DNA from: Sodiomyces alkalinus F11
Lineage: Eukaryota > Ascomycota > Sordariomycetes > Glomerellales > Plectosphaerellaceae
NCBI RefSeq assembly: GCF_003711515.1
Contig: NW_021167081.1
Location: 682,001-746,000 of the forward strand
DNA length: 64,000 nucleotides
Direction of reading: 5' to 3'
Positions 10,654 through 23,938 of the stretch are shown piece after piece. The translations under genes were made by a program, and so were the position numbers. Each line of letters opens with the position of its first letter. The stretch's first letter is position 1. Under the pieces are notes generated by a model. That model saw only the letters and a list, made by a program, of their open reading frames with translations. It searched no databases and was not told the DNA's origin.

Positions 10654-13600
10654 GGTTGGCGGTTTATTATTATTGTTGCTTTTTTTCTTTTTTTCTTTTC
10701 TTTTTCTTTTCTCTGTGGCAAGTGGCTGGGTCGGTTTGAGCGTCGTTTCAAAGTCGTGAGGATTTACGTAGACGCGTAAGGGATGAGAGTGCGGCGGTTC
10801 GAATGAGCACAAAGGTTGTCTGCCAGTGATTAACAAACCCTTCGGTGTCGGGATGCAGAGCGAGAAACTCGGCCGAGGCGAAGACGTTGAGGGGAGGAAG
10901 TTCGTTAGGGTTTGAGGTCGTGTGTCTGCTCGAATGTTGTCTAGGTATGTAATATCTAGAAGGAAGGAAGAGGCAACGTCGATAGGATCTAGGAGTTGTT
11001 TTCTGGGTGTCTTTTTGCTAGAAACCCAGTCAGACGGTCGTATGCGGCGAAAAGAAAAAAGGAACCGTGGTGATGGGGTCGTTACTTGTTCAACCTCAGA
11101 AAGTGGTGTCATCACAATTCCGCTTGGCTAACCATTGACGTAACATGGCCGTAGCCGGCGGGAGAGTCCGGCCAGAGTCGAGAGCAGCGTGCGACGTATC
11201 GACTCCGAGAAATTTCCGGGCAACGCGGGATTTGAGCGGATTGTACTGGTACGACCGCATATATCTGTCCAAGCCCTCTCACTCGCAAAAATGACGCCTC
11301 GTCCGGTACCATGTACATGTAAGGCAGCCCCCATTCCGGAATGAATCGGACCGTCGACTGGCCTTTCGGGCTTTGACTATAACTGTTGTCGCCCTAAACC
11401 CCGATCAAACGGCGAAAAGCGGATCACACATCGAACGACCAGCATCAAAAACCCCGTGGTTGAACTCGGTCCCATCTTATCGGCTGCTACCGTAGCGTTG
11501 TTCAACCTCAGAACATCAGGACATCCCCAGAGCATCATTCTTGGACAGGAGATAAATGGTTCACTCTCAGCTCGTCCAGACTCGCCTAGACCCTCGATTG
11601 CACGAGTGAGCTGATTTTGATTGCATGTTCGAGTGCATCTGACCTGGTACAGTTGTTCTACGTGGTCTTGAACCCTCGGCTCTTCGTCGACAATGGCGCC
11701 CTTTTTATGATCCGTAACGAAGTAATTGCGGATAGAATTGTTCGAGTTTCATTGCCCATTCGGCGTCCACTTGATCAGAGCTGCCATTAATTACCAAAGC
11801 ATCCGTACGGATACCTACATAGGTATGTATAGGAACGGAACTCGGGGTGCCAATCGTCTTTCCGGGTCCACCCCTACAAACTGTCAGCTGCAGCTGAGCT
11901 GTGAAGCACCAACAGTCGGATTTGGCGACGCGAAATTCATATAAGCTCCGGGAGGGAGGGTAACATTCCTTCGAGCAAGCCTGTAATTAATGACTCGGGT
12001 ACCGGCATCATCTTCTAACCAGATCCAGCCCGGCTGAAGCCGTCAGGTTTGATCCTGCAGGTGGGCGACCCTAGAACGCCAACAAAACCTACAAGTCCTA
12101 TTTGGTTTTTGCCAGCCTCTCATCGTCCATGCCCACGCCACGACCACGGCGCCCGCCATCCCAGCCAAAGACGCAAATGCGAGACAAGGGGGTGGAATCA
12201 CATGGGCATGGCGATCGCCATGGGTTTTTCGCGGAGCATCCCATCCCCCGCAAGCCTGGTCCTCCTCGACCTTGGCTGTCTGGCTGGCTGGCTTTCGTTC
12301 CCAGAAAAGTTGCGGACATTGAAGTCCCATCCGGAGGCGCCATGAGCGGAAATGAACGCCAAGAAACGTGACAGGGTGAACAGGGGCCGAAACGGTAAAA
12401 TGCTCACGAGGTCCCCAGTGGAACCCGGAACCCTTGAAGAACGCTGAGTAATTACCCTTTGGGACGGACCCCTAATAACGAGAGACCAAAACCACACACA
12501 CGAGTCCTGCGAATTCAATAATGCGAAATAAACATTCGGACCTTATTAGCCGCACCAGCGAGGGTTTCCCCGTCCCGTCCCACATCGTTCCTGACCGCCT
12601 CGCTGCCTCCCACGAGGATCTTTGCTCTTCTTTTCTCCCGCAGGTCCCTTCCTGCATATAGACCCCATGCAGGCGCCGTAGTTTCGGCGTCCCAATGCTG
12701 AAACTGATACAAGTAATTACATACCTGCTTCACGTTATTCGTACGTACTCCGTACCTACGTTGCGGACAAGTTTTTGGTCCGGCTGAGAAGGCTGAATGC
12801 GAATAGCGCGTGGCATACCCAGATTGCCGAGGATTCGGCTCGGTGGCCCCATCCACCCACGCAACGCACTGACCCCCATTATTCTGCAGCAGAGCCGCCC
12901 GCCCCAGCTTCCTCCGCGGCTGACTTGAACAGGGGCTTTCTTTCGCTTATGTCGACTCGTGCTGTTGATTCTATGTACATCACGGGCCCGTCTTACGACC
13001 GACTCCCCAAACAAGACGTAGTGCACTGATTGAAGAAAATGAGCACTTACAATGGGTACGAATGTTTCTTACGAAAAGCGTTGGCGCTTTTTGAGGTATT
13101 TAGCTGTGCGTTCCGCCATCCGGTTCTTGGCTGTGTACTCTGTGAAACGGCCCTAGAAGGCTTCTAGTAGCTCGAGCTCCGTATACAAATCCCACGCGGT
13201 TTAGTGGGTACTTGGCAGCAACGCATCCCCTTTATGGAAAGCCCATTACACTTACCACAAGCCAAATGAGCAACGTCGAACGTCGGGGGTCATCATCATG
13301 CGCCACTTAGCATCCCGTCCCCTGGCAAGGTACTTTGCAGAACCCCCTTTTGACCCTCCTCCAAGTGCTCCAATTTAGACCCCCAGGGTCCGAGTCAGTT
13401 CCTGCACGTCTCCGCCGAATCAAGTCTCTGAAAAGAGGTTCATTACTTGGTTATTACGTTTCTCGGTACGTAGGTATTCGTACTTCGTGTTGTACTAGGA
13501 GGGAAGTACCCGGAAACGCTACCATACCAGCTGGCCAAAGTATTCTTCTGCCATGTGGCCCATGTCAAGGAGTAGCTTAGGTACAACGTCGTCCTACACG

Positions 13601-16600
13601 TACATACCTTATGAAGCGAACAGGCACGGGAAGGAAGTAACCGCATTCTAGCAGCGCCTACCTTGGCCTCAACAAGGCCACCCCCAGTAAGAGACCGTGT
13701 ACTATCCTATCCGTACATACATGTAGCGTGGCGTGGCGCGCATCCAGCGCTTGGCTGCTGTCTCTCTCACCACTGAACTTTGGTTTATCCATCCGTGCGC
13801 GGACGCCTCGCTGCAGTCTCCCGCCCGCTGCCAGATCACCACGCCCTATTCGCTGAAACCCGGTTGGCGGGCGCTGCGTTCACTTGGAGAGAGGGTTCGG
13901 AAGAGCAGAGCGAGCTGCCCATCCCCCAAGTTACTGTCCTAGGTACCATCGCAATGTACGGAGTACATGGTATCATTATATCATTACCAGCCACCATCTC
14001 GTCTCCGCCTGCGGATTGGGGGGGGCTAATGCAAGACATGACATCGGTTCCACGCTAGGTCCTGTTTGATATGGAGAGATCCTAGTTCGTTAAGCATGCA
14101 CTGCACAGAGGACGTCTCCGCATTGTATTATAGGTACTGTCGTCTCTCGTGTGATGCCAAACATTGTGGCTGCAGACCTGACAGTCAGATGCTGCGCTGC
14201 GTTGGGCGTAGGTACGTTATGCTCTGTACATATTTCGAGGTCCTAAAGTCTCACCGCCTTTCAAAATAAAGCCCCCTCGTATCCCGAATCTGAACCCCCC
14301 CTTTTCAGGCGAAGGGGAATGCTCACCGCTCGCTTTCTGCCGGTTTGTCCCGCCTCCAAAGTGTATTGTTGACGCCCCAAACTTCAGAGAAGGCATAATC
14401 TCGACAACAGAGCTATAACCATTCGGACAGCGGTACGGAGTAGAAACTATACCGCCAGGCCTCTCCGTCTCGCTTGGTCTATCCGTCATTGTTTCGGTTG
14501 CTATTCGGAACTATCCACACGACCTCGTCATCAGTGGCTCATTCGCCGATGATCGCAAAACGTAGCATAGGCCGTCGTTGGTGATCAGCGACCGACCATC
14601 ACGTCCAGTGGATTCCCTCTCCGGGGGAAGCAGGCCGTCAACTGGGAGATACGGAAGACTAAGAGGGAGGGGTCCGTTCCTTGAGATTATCCAGAACGGC
14701 GTATCCATCGACTCTGTTATCTGTCCAGCGACAGGATTCTCTTTCCCTTCATAGAATAGTTGTCTATCAGATGCGACGTCCGCCGATACCACTAACCCGA
14801 ATAACCTAGGTGCAAAGCGTTATCTTCCTTCCCCATCTACTCCGTCACTTTGCCGATGACTTTTGATACGCTTACTGTGTTGGCAGCAGGTTTTGAGGAC
14901 TCAGTTGGTATTGATTCCGTCTGGGGGGCTCCAGAACGATCTTCTACCCTGCCTCCTGAAATGGCAACACGACACCGTGGGGGTTGCCCAAGAAGTCCCC
15001 TAAGGACCAGGTTGAGACGCTGACGACAGAGCTGCAAACCCAGGCGCCATAAGTTGTTCGGAAAGGTTCGTGGCTCAATGTGGGTTTCCACAGTATTGGA
15101 CGTTTGGACAAAGGAAAAAAAAATAAAAAAAGGAACAAAGAAATAAAAAGAAAAGGCAGAAAAAAAGAGAGAACGGCGAAAGCTCCACTGGTCAGATTTA
15201 ACAGGCATGCCTAAAGCAGTAAAGCCAGCGAATGTCTCTCTGCTAAACACGCAGCTTTCCGTAACCATAAAGCCAAAGGCCTTCCAATGAAGTGTCCGAA
15301 GAGGGCTAATTGTCATGACGATAATGGGATGATTCCCTGCTAACTGGTGTCCGGGCGAATATGTTGTATCTACGGGGCTTGGATGGGCTACTTCATAGGC
15401 CGGGGGTTCAAATGTGGGCCCCGGTTCAGGGGGATGCCGGCTGGGATCCGCCCCGAGTGACCCCGTGGAATTATTACCGGGCTGTCATTCATTTGTCGGG
15501 GTTGGGGTGCTATCGTTAGCCCGTCAGGGAGTCACCATGTTTGGTGAACGGTCAGCGCCCACTTTTTGTTGCAAGACTCGAATCTCACGAGATTACTCCG
15601 TACCTCGCAACTCTGACCATATCCGGGCCTCAAGCATGATTCACAACTTGCCATAGCCGTACTTGTAAATGCCACCACAAGAGGCCTCACATCAGACACC
15701 AGAAATGTCAATGTCAATGTACGTTGTACGTAGAACTCGGACTTTACGTTCAGGCGATACGATTGTATGTACAAGTTCCCTCGGGGGTTGAGAGTCAAAA
15801 AAAAGGTGGGTGGGAGGTGCCGTCCACCACTAGTGGATGCCAGCATGAGTCAAGGCGCACCAACCCACCCACATCTGCACTTACCCAAGCCGAGTTGGGT
15901 GGAAACGGGCTTGGCTGCTATTAAAAGGTTTCAACACCTGTTTACCAAAGCAGCGGCACAGTGGGCCGCCCTCGAACAGGTTGCGAGCGTTTCGGTGGAG
16001 ATGGCCACTCATCCGTTCATTCCCCCGTCCGTTCCAACATCATGTACGTTTGAATGCATTCGCGCAGTATCCTGATCTGGTCTCCGACAGTGGAGAGGTC
16101 ATGCACAGCCTGGAGGGGCCACACTGGGTATAGCAGTATCTGGGTTGTACTCTGTATGATGGGTATGATGGTCGGCGGGGTGACGACATGTTGACAAAAC
16201 CACAGATCTGCGAAATCGCGATCGCAACTCTTGTCGTCACACCCTTTCTATCGGATGAGCGGATACTACTCGTTTTCTAGGTTCTTCAGTTGGGGAAAAC
16301 CTCACTTTCGCTTCTTGCGCGTAATGAGACAATGATGCGGGGAGGGATGAGCATTGCATCGCCTTGATGAGACAAGCGTGTCTGGCCTTTCTTGTTCGGT
16401 TCATGGTCTCGCCCGTCGCCTAGTCGTCACACAACAGGCAATACGTTGTAGGCAACAGACAACAGGGCGCGCATCTCGGACATTGCCCCGGTTCGATGAT
16501 CTTATCGCCTTTGTCACACGTTTCACTGGCTGACATAGATTCGTACGAAGTACGTTCGAATAGGGATGCATGGGATGCATCCGTTCGAGCGAGCGTTGGG

Positions 16601-17589
16601 AGATGGAGTATGCGGGGAGCAGAGCCGAAGTGCCGCATTTGGACGACATTATTCGTGAAGCCATCCAACAAGTCATGGCCATGGTAGTTCGTGCTTGCGA
16701 TTTGTGTTGGCGGCTACAAGAGTTAAAGGGCTTCGGGAGCCCGCACTGCAGCGGCTTGACACTTTACAGTGTTCGGCAAGGCCTCTTGATTCATTCCACA
16801 TTTATTCACATGTGCAATCGAGTCGCAAACCCCAACCGGGTCCCAACTCTGATCCCGACCTGCTCATTACGGAGTACGTAAGGCTATATATAATTTGGGG
16901 ACTGGGTCGTCAAAACGGCGATGGGGACTGTACGCTCTTTCACGTTGGGCTGTCATGTCGAGCCGGCTAAGAGGTACCCGGTCAGACCATATGTGGGACC
17001 GGTCACTAGGCGGATAGACTGTACTGTACTATGTACTGTAAGTCTGCCGTGTATGTATCCCGCGGACGTATGTATCTGGGAAGGGTTCATATGGAAATGC
17101 ATGCTTTTGTCCTCGGTGCGCTGTAATTACGAAGTATTCGTAATAATTACTCCCTAATGGCAGGGGAAATGACGGCCTCCGGAGTACTTCTACCAACCCT
17201 GTCCACATGGATTTATGGATTTCGATGATCCTGAACCCCCTGAACACCCTTATGTACAACGTGCACCCAGTGAGCGAAGTTACTTCATCCCCAAACATAG
17301 CAACGAAGGTACGTACGTTGTACAACCACGGGACCAAACAGGAGGGGGGGTGAAATCGCCTCGACTTGACTCGATCCATTTCATCTCGCATCTCATTTAT
17401 TATGTAGGAAGTCGTGGGTGGTATGGAGATGGTGAGGCCTTGGCTCTTTCATGTCCATCCCATCTGACCGTGGGAATAAGAAACAAACAATACCTTGATT
17501 AATGATTTATACATATTGCATCCAGGACCTCCCCATCTCTCGTTCTCCCCTTTCTTCCCCTATCCATGTTCAACATACAACGTACAACG

Positions 17590-17866
17590 TACATACTCTA
17601 AAGAACGGCTTCACGCCCAGGACATCGTCAACCCTTTTTGACTTGATTATTTGTCCTCCTAGAGTGCGGGTATTCGCGGTCCTTTCCGGGAAAGTCTCAG
17701 CTATATTTTCTCGACGAAGGGATTGGGGATCTCTCCTTATCTTGCTTACACCCACCATCTCTTTTGGAGTGGACGGCAAACGCACACCCACAACATCAAT
17801 ATCGTCATCCGTTATTGTCCCGTCCTCAAAGGCCGGATCAACCTCTTCGCTCCGGACGGCGTACAC
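17590..17866 (-). other. Possible orphan exon, unknown
   Basis: A minus-strand frame of about 90 codons has protein-like, charged composition (for example DGTITDDDIDVVGVRLPSTP). It is followed by a good donor (GTATGT, around 17590) and preceded by an AG near 17870. It has no ATG and no identifiable upstream or downstream exon, and I recognise no family. It could be a chance frame. Confidence 0.15.
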
Positions 17867-18529
17867 TCATCTAATGGAGTTTTCGGCATCAAGTCATCTG
17901 TATTTCGTTCCCGAGTAGGAAAATCCTCCGCGTTCCACTGCTTCACCGATAGAACGAAACCCCGGCCTCCGAACTCATTGCCGCGGCTCTTTTCCTTTGA
18001 CCTCCTGGCCCATCGGATACAACTGACGGACGTTTGCGCCTGTTCCCCCTCTCCTGCTACCAGTCAGCGCCTCCAAATACATATAAGCTCCGCGGAGGCT
18101 TAACGCCGACCTACCCTACCGAACACGCCGTCGCCACGCACCAGACATTCGACAACAGAGCTTATTCATTTAGCGACCATCTTTACGCTTTCCCACCTTT
18201 CTCTCCTCGACGTCACAAAGCATTTCATTAATCCTCCCTTTGCGATCCGCAGTCGCAAAACGTCAAAAAGCGGTGCGGTACTCTACAACGTACCACTTCG
18301 ACGAACTGAAGCCGTACCTTCACACAAAGGTACCTACTCTCGCTTCACTGTAATCTCACTTGGGGAAGTTTGGCTTGGAAGGTGCATAAGGAGTAGCACC
18401 TTCCGTGCACTACTAGTACCTATAGTTGCACCCCCCTTACTCGAGCAAGCAACCACCTGCACTCGGTCGAGGGCCCCACAACGCAACCGGCTCTTTCCAC
18501 CTTTCCCAGCAATTCCACTAGGAGGACCA

Positions 18530-18544
18530 CCCCCCCCCCCCCCC
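18530..18544 (+). repeat. C15 homopolymer in the SFP1-like 5' leader
   Basis: Fifteen consecutive C residues end 56 nt before the ATG, followed by a CT-rich stretch. It could influence promoter or leader structure, or could be a length-uncertain sequencing homopolymer. Confidence 0.8.
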
Positions 18545-18600
18545 TTCTCTTTCTTTGACGCACGATCCATTAGCACGGGCTCCACAGTTAGGTAACCGTC

Positions 18601-21254
18601 ATGAAGAGTGCCCTTCGGTGGTTCACCCCATCCCCAACGAGTACCGAGGGCTCAAAAGACCGTGACCCATCCAGTCGGTCCGCCACTGCCGCCGCTCTTT
18701 CCCAGTCACGTAGTGAGGAGGCCACACCCTTCCCACGCAGGTCCCCTGCTTCCGTCTCTACCACCAACACCAACGCTGTCCGCAGCGATCATTCTTCGCC
18801 CTTCTCGCGCTTCTCCGACAACCATCACCATCAGATTAATACCAACAACCCCGCTTTCTCGTCGCCGTCGCCGGAAGCCTCTCATTCGGTTTCCCTCACA
18901 CCCAGCTCCCCCCAGCCAGCAACCCCAACCGATGGGGATTTATTAGATCGCGACGCCGCTTTCTCGTCCTCCAAGCCCATCACCATCGGCGCCGGACATC
19001 TCGCTGGTGGCAACACCTCTTCGTCCCGCCGTTACCCCGCCATCGCTGCGTCGCCTTCCTTTGCGCCGGCCATCGAGTCTGCTAGCTTCGACGCTCGCGA
19101 CCCCTTTGGCATTCCCGAGGATCAATTCGACTCCTCTCGCGCGTTCCCATCCCGCTCGATCGACATTGACATGACCACCGGGCCCTCCATGGATTCGACC
19201 ATGAGCCGCCCCCGCCAGGACTCCTTCGTGAGCGCCGGCCCGAAACCCATATCCATGAATAATGCGAACCGCGATCATGTCAGCCGGCAGCGCAGAGAAT
19301 CTCTTGCGGGAAGCCTCATGGGAGGCGCAAGTTGGAGTGGCATGTCACTTGGCAGTTTCATTCGCGATGAGTAAGTTTTCCCTTCCCCCGTCGTATTTCG
19401 TCGTCCACCATCTCATACTCGTTCATCGTTGAATCGCGCCCGAGGATGCCGATTTTCTGCGTCTTTTTTTTTTCTTCTTTTCTATTCTTTTTTCCTTTTC
19501 TTTAAATTTTTTTTTCTTTTTTGAGATGGCTGTTCAGCGTGCGACCCGAGACCGTTCTAGTAGGGCCTTGGCGGCGCATCCTGTCCAAGTGCCCCTCTTC
19601 CCCTCCACTTCCCACCCCTCAACTCGCATGGGATGCGACGTTTCGTCAGCTCGTTCAAGTACTTCCGGTGGCTAATCGCAGAATTCTCTCTTTCTAGTAT
19701 AGTCATGGCGGGCACCTCGCCCTTTACCCACCAACAGTCGCCCAGTCTCCACTCGTCATCCTACCTGCCCAAATTCGAAGCGAACTTCATGAGGGACTTC
19801 ACCTGCTGCGGACTGACCTTGTCTAACCTGCACGATCTCCTGCAGCACTATGAAGAAGCTCACATGCAACCGAGTCCCAACACGTCGCGGGGAACTGGAC
19901 CTTTCGCCTCGCAGTTCTTCCCTCTCTCCCCGCCCTCCGGCTCGCAAGATGCCTCTCGCCGCATGGGTTCCACTTCCAGTGGCGGCCAGCAGAACACGAA
20001 TGCCAAGATTGCTCCGTCGCGACCAAGCCCCGGCATGTCGAATGCTGGCATGGCGAGCATGGGCCCGGGATTGAGCCAGCAGCCGGGCTCTCAATCGCAC
20101 AATCAGATGTCCTCTCATATGGACGAGATGGACACTGTCGGAGATATGGAGATGGATGACGCAGTAGGGCACATGGAGATGGATGACGACAGCAATAGGA
20201 CAATGCAGCAGGCGCGGCAGATGTTCGGCCAGCAACAACGGCCGCAATTGCAGGTCAACGCCTCGGGCATCACGCAAGGCCTCCGGACATCACAGCCGAC
20301 TACCCCGGCCGCCGGCGGCGCCTATGGCTTCCAGCACAATCCCACCGTCTCGTCTGTTAACACGCCCACTCTCTCTACGCACCAGACTCCCCGAACTAGC
20401 TCCGATTTCCAGTCGAGCCAGATGGACGACGATTTACCAGGCATGCCGATGGGCGGTGGAAATATGGGGCTCAACGGCGCCAACTTCGGCGCCAATGGCT
20501 TCGGCACCGGAAACAGCAGTAGCAATGGCGGCAGTGCCACCAACTCGGAGTACTGCATCAATGACCCTGGCAAGCATCTGTCCAGCCCTGGAAATGCCTT
20601 GACCCCTCAACAACGCGCACTGCAGGCACAGTTGATCAATTTGGGCTTTGATACCTCTCAGCCAAACAGTCCTGCCAATGCTGCCCTGCTCCAGAAGTTT
20701 ACAGCAATGATGCAGAACGAGGAGCAGAAGCCATATAAGTGCCCCGTGATAGGATGCGAGAAGGCTTATAAAAACCAAAACGGCCTAAAGTGAGTTCCTC
20801 TCCCCCCCCCCCCCATCCTACTATTGAGTGGCCGTTTCGCCATGACCGCTAACTAGTCCCCCTCCTTAGGTATCATAAGCAACATGGTCACCAGACGCAG
20901 CAGCTGCACGCCAACGAGGATGGATCATTCTCCATTGTCAACCCCGAGACCGACGCGCCTTATCCTGGTACTTTAGGAATGGAAAAGGAGAAGCCATTTT
21001 CCTGCGACGTGTGTGGAAAACGATATAAGAATCTCAATGGTCTCAAATACGTAAGCTTAGCGACTGATAGTGTCAAAGAGGGGTGAAGAAGAAGCTAACT
21101 TGAGGTCCTACAGCACAAGAGCCACTCAGCACCTTGCAATCCGGATTTCAAGCTGATTGCAGCCGGTCTTAACCTTCCAGGTGGATTAGGCGGGTTACTT
21201 GAGAACCATTTCACCAACCTCCCAGGCATTGGTGAGGATCAGCAGATGATGTGA
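18601..21254 (+). CDS. SFP1: SFP1-type C2H2 split-finger transcription factor
   Basis: Four exons: 18601..19370, 19698..20789, 20870..21050, 21114..21254; 727 aa. The ATG at 18601 follows an in-frame TAG at 18589. All introns are GT-AG (donors GTAAGT, GTGAGT, GTAAGC; acceptors TAG, TAG, CAG). Exon 1 is Ser/Pro-rich. The exon 1-2 junction gives [16 protein letters not shown], then a degenerate finger ([20 protein letters not shown], about 285-310). Two C-terminal C2H2 fingers follow: [20 protein letters not shown] (C-x4-C) and [20 protein letters not shown] (C-x2-C). Both are split by introns at the NGLKY position. The middle is Gln/Asn/Ser-rich. Family knowledge: Sfp1 links nutrient signalling to ribosome-biogenesis genes in yeast; the role in this fungus is inferred. 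Intron 2 has a C13 run at 20802-20814. Confidence 0.88.
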
Positions 21255-23938
21255 TCATCGGTGTTCTATTCTCTACCGACTCGGCAGTCGTCTTTGGTCT
21301 TTTTATAGGCCAAGGACAGCCTTCCCGTCGCTCTCAGGTTTTCTGTCATGAAAAGCATCTGCATTACCGATTTTTAATCTCGGTTTTATCATCGGAAATG
21401 TCTCTCCTCTCCACCACTTTTTAGACCAGGAAAAGCGGTCTTTTGCATCACATGGCGTTTATGGTATTGTTGTTCTACGGAAAGATGCCACAGCCCAGCG
21501 CTCTTCGGCATCGTCTCTTCTGCCCAGCAACCTGAATTTATTCGCCCTTTTTTGTTTTTATACCCCAATAGATCGGCCGGCGCCATTCGATGACTTGGGG
21601 ATACGCACGAAGAAAGGCTTTCCGTTTCCGCCCCCTTCAGATACAACCTTCATTTACCCCCGCTTAGACCTACCTAATACAGCCCGTGCGAAAAAGCGGA
21701 CGACACCAAGACGGCACTAGACGATGCGCATCCGGGGGGATATGATAGGGGATATGATACTTGATCGGGGGCACAGGAAAAGAACAGCGGAAAGGGCGTT
21801 TTGTCTGAGTTTCTTCTCCTTTTGGTTTTTGACATGATCTCAAAATGCATGTCTGTTTTTTTTTTTTTTTTTTCTCTTTCTCTTTTCTTTCTCATGGCGG
21901 AAAACAAAAGTACGGAAAAGGATGAAGTATGTGCAGCGATGTGTTGCATAGATGGCTTTATCTTGGCTTCCTGGATGTGGTTAACGAAGCGAAGAGGAAA
22001 AAGGGTATAGCCCCTCACGATGGATGGCTGATGCGGGAGGCTGATACAGGAGGCTTGTCTGCCTTTTGTTGTTTGAGGCTTTGGCTGCGCGCTTTCCCCA
22101 TGGGACGATGCTTTGATGCATTCACGACAGACAGGTGGCAGCGGGCACCTCTTTTGTTTTTTGCATCACCACCCTTTTACCTCTCGGTCAAAATGGGGTG
22201 GCAGAGTGGTGGTTGCTTTGGTTCTTTGCCTTTGGCCTGTTCTTGGGGTCTTGCTGATCAGTTTGCTCCAGATTGAGCAACACAAGCTTTCTGTCTTTGG
22301 CCTCTTCTTTTTTTTGTTCTTTTGTTTTTCTGTCTCGGTCGGCGTTTACTAAGAAACCAAAAGTGTAGGGAGGTTCCGGAAAAGTCAAGTCACCCAACCA
22401 GTGGTCTAAGTCTACCTTGGTTCAGTCGGAATATAGACATCGGTTCTGCCGCGCTTGCTAGTGATGTTCGTGATGTTTTCCCTTGCTCTACTTTCCTTCC
22501 CGCCCCTTCATTTAACAAGTACCATGGCGCAGTCGGCGAAGTACGAAGCACAGCACCGGTATTACCTAAGGTAAGGTAGGCAGCCCCATCGCCACTCGGA
22601 GGTACACGTGTAATGTCCGGACCTTTATCTCCACTCGTTCGTCTCGATATCGGTGCCTGATTACGTGTACGGCGAGTTGTAACCGATTGTTCCCGTAAAG
22701 GTACACCACTTTCCCATGTGGCCAATATTATCCGTACGAATGAAGACGAGTTGCCACGATTCAAACGTGAGGACTTAGCAAGAGGACAGGGATGTTGGCG
22801 ATAACCCCCCGTTTGCCATCGTTGAGAAGACCCAGAAGTCCTTCCGGGCGGTGGGGCCGTGGACGGACGTAAGCAGCCTTCTCAGGGGTTATATCCAAGT
22901 ATTACGTATACGTAGATACATCCGTGGTGATGTCCAAGGTACAGAAGTAGTTGACCTCGTAGCTTGACCTCGTAGCTGCATCACCCCCGCCCCGGGCCCG
23001 GGAACATGAACCCCCCTCCCCCCTTTCCCTTGTTATCCTCATAACGATGATCAGGACGGGGACGGAAGGCAGAAGAAATTCGATCGGCATTCATCTGAAA
23101 ACCACGGAGATTATGTTGTCATGGAGCAGAAGAGAATGTATGTCGTCATAGCTCTTATCTTTATCTGGAAGGCTGGGGCTGAAGGGTTACTTTGCAGTCA
23201 GAAAGGAGCTTGGAAAAGGCTGGGCGTGATGATAATTAAGTGTAATACTTGGCAAGAATGATATTGATCAACCCGGGGCGAATCAGGTCAATCGGTCCAG
23301 AGGATGATCATCATGCCTCGTACTCCATCTGGGGAAGACGGGGCCGATGATGACGGGGAACTTGCTCTTCTTACTCTTGGTATACCCAAGTCAGAGATGC
23401 TGATTCTACACGTACAAGTTCATCCCAGGAACGGGCCAGGGCCTTCAAATTCGTGGTTGAATCGTTCGGTTTTTTTTTTTTCATCGTAATACTATCTGAC
23501 CGCGCGCCGGGGTAAATCTAGAAATACACGATAGGAGAGAGAGGAGGCAGAGAACACCAGTGAGAGAAAACGTAAGTAACTGTCTGTCGGAAGGAAAAGC
23601 CAAAACACCTTGCGATGCAAACCAAAGTCATCCATCGTGCCGAGAGGGGGATAAGGAAGAAGAAGGAAGGACAATAAAAAGAAAGAAACTGAAAGGATGC
23701 TGCCCGGGAAAGACTTTTCCTTTGGAGGGCCAAGCAAAAAGGGGGGTGACGTCCTCGGGGAAGCATGTATCGTAATATTCCTCATCGCCCATGCATGCCG
23801 ATCGTGAGACGATAGGGAGAGAGAGGCCGTCAATCATCATCAAATATTCCGTGTGTTCACCCCTTTTTTTTTTNNNNNNNNNNNNNNNNNNNNNNNNNNN
23901 NNNNNNNNNNNNNTCTCACGAGTCACAGAGAGGGCCGC
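21255..23938. other. Intergenic region between convergent genes, with an assembly gap
   Basis: About 2.7 kb with the 3' UTRs of the SFP1-like and kelch-BTB genes. No credible gene is visible; short frames are low-complexity (T-rich tracts near 21858-21890 and 22300). Confidence 0.55.
23874..23913. other. Assembly gap (40 N)
   Basis: Forty unknown bases follow a T10 run, just downstream of the stop codon of the kelch-BTB gene. The true length is unknown. The coding sequence is not affected. Confidence 0.99.

Larger units (their letters stand above)
10654..18600. other. Large gene-free intergenic region upstream of the SFP1-like gene
   Basis: About 7.9 kb between the RCF2 start and the zinc-finger factor start. 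Reading frames here are short and show no recognisable domain or credible exon chain. Visible contents are five copies of ACGGAGTA (12745, 13958, 14435, 15594 and 16869, either strand), one GTAATTACGAAGTA (17123-17136), GTAC-rich stretches, and a C15 run at 18530-18544. The base composition is not RIP-like. It may hold the RCF2 promoter, a long promoter for the zinc-finger gene, or non-coding RNAs. Confidence 0.5.

Noticed and set aside
15400..15430. tRNA-like T-arm (GGGGGTTCAAAT)
   Set aside because: The stem does not close properly and there is no matching acceptor, D or anticodon arm upstream.
17502..17918. 138-codon plus-strand frame
   Set aside because: No domain, Ser/Thr-rich shadow; the opposite strand at 17590-17866 is the more protein-like frame.
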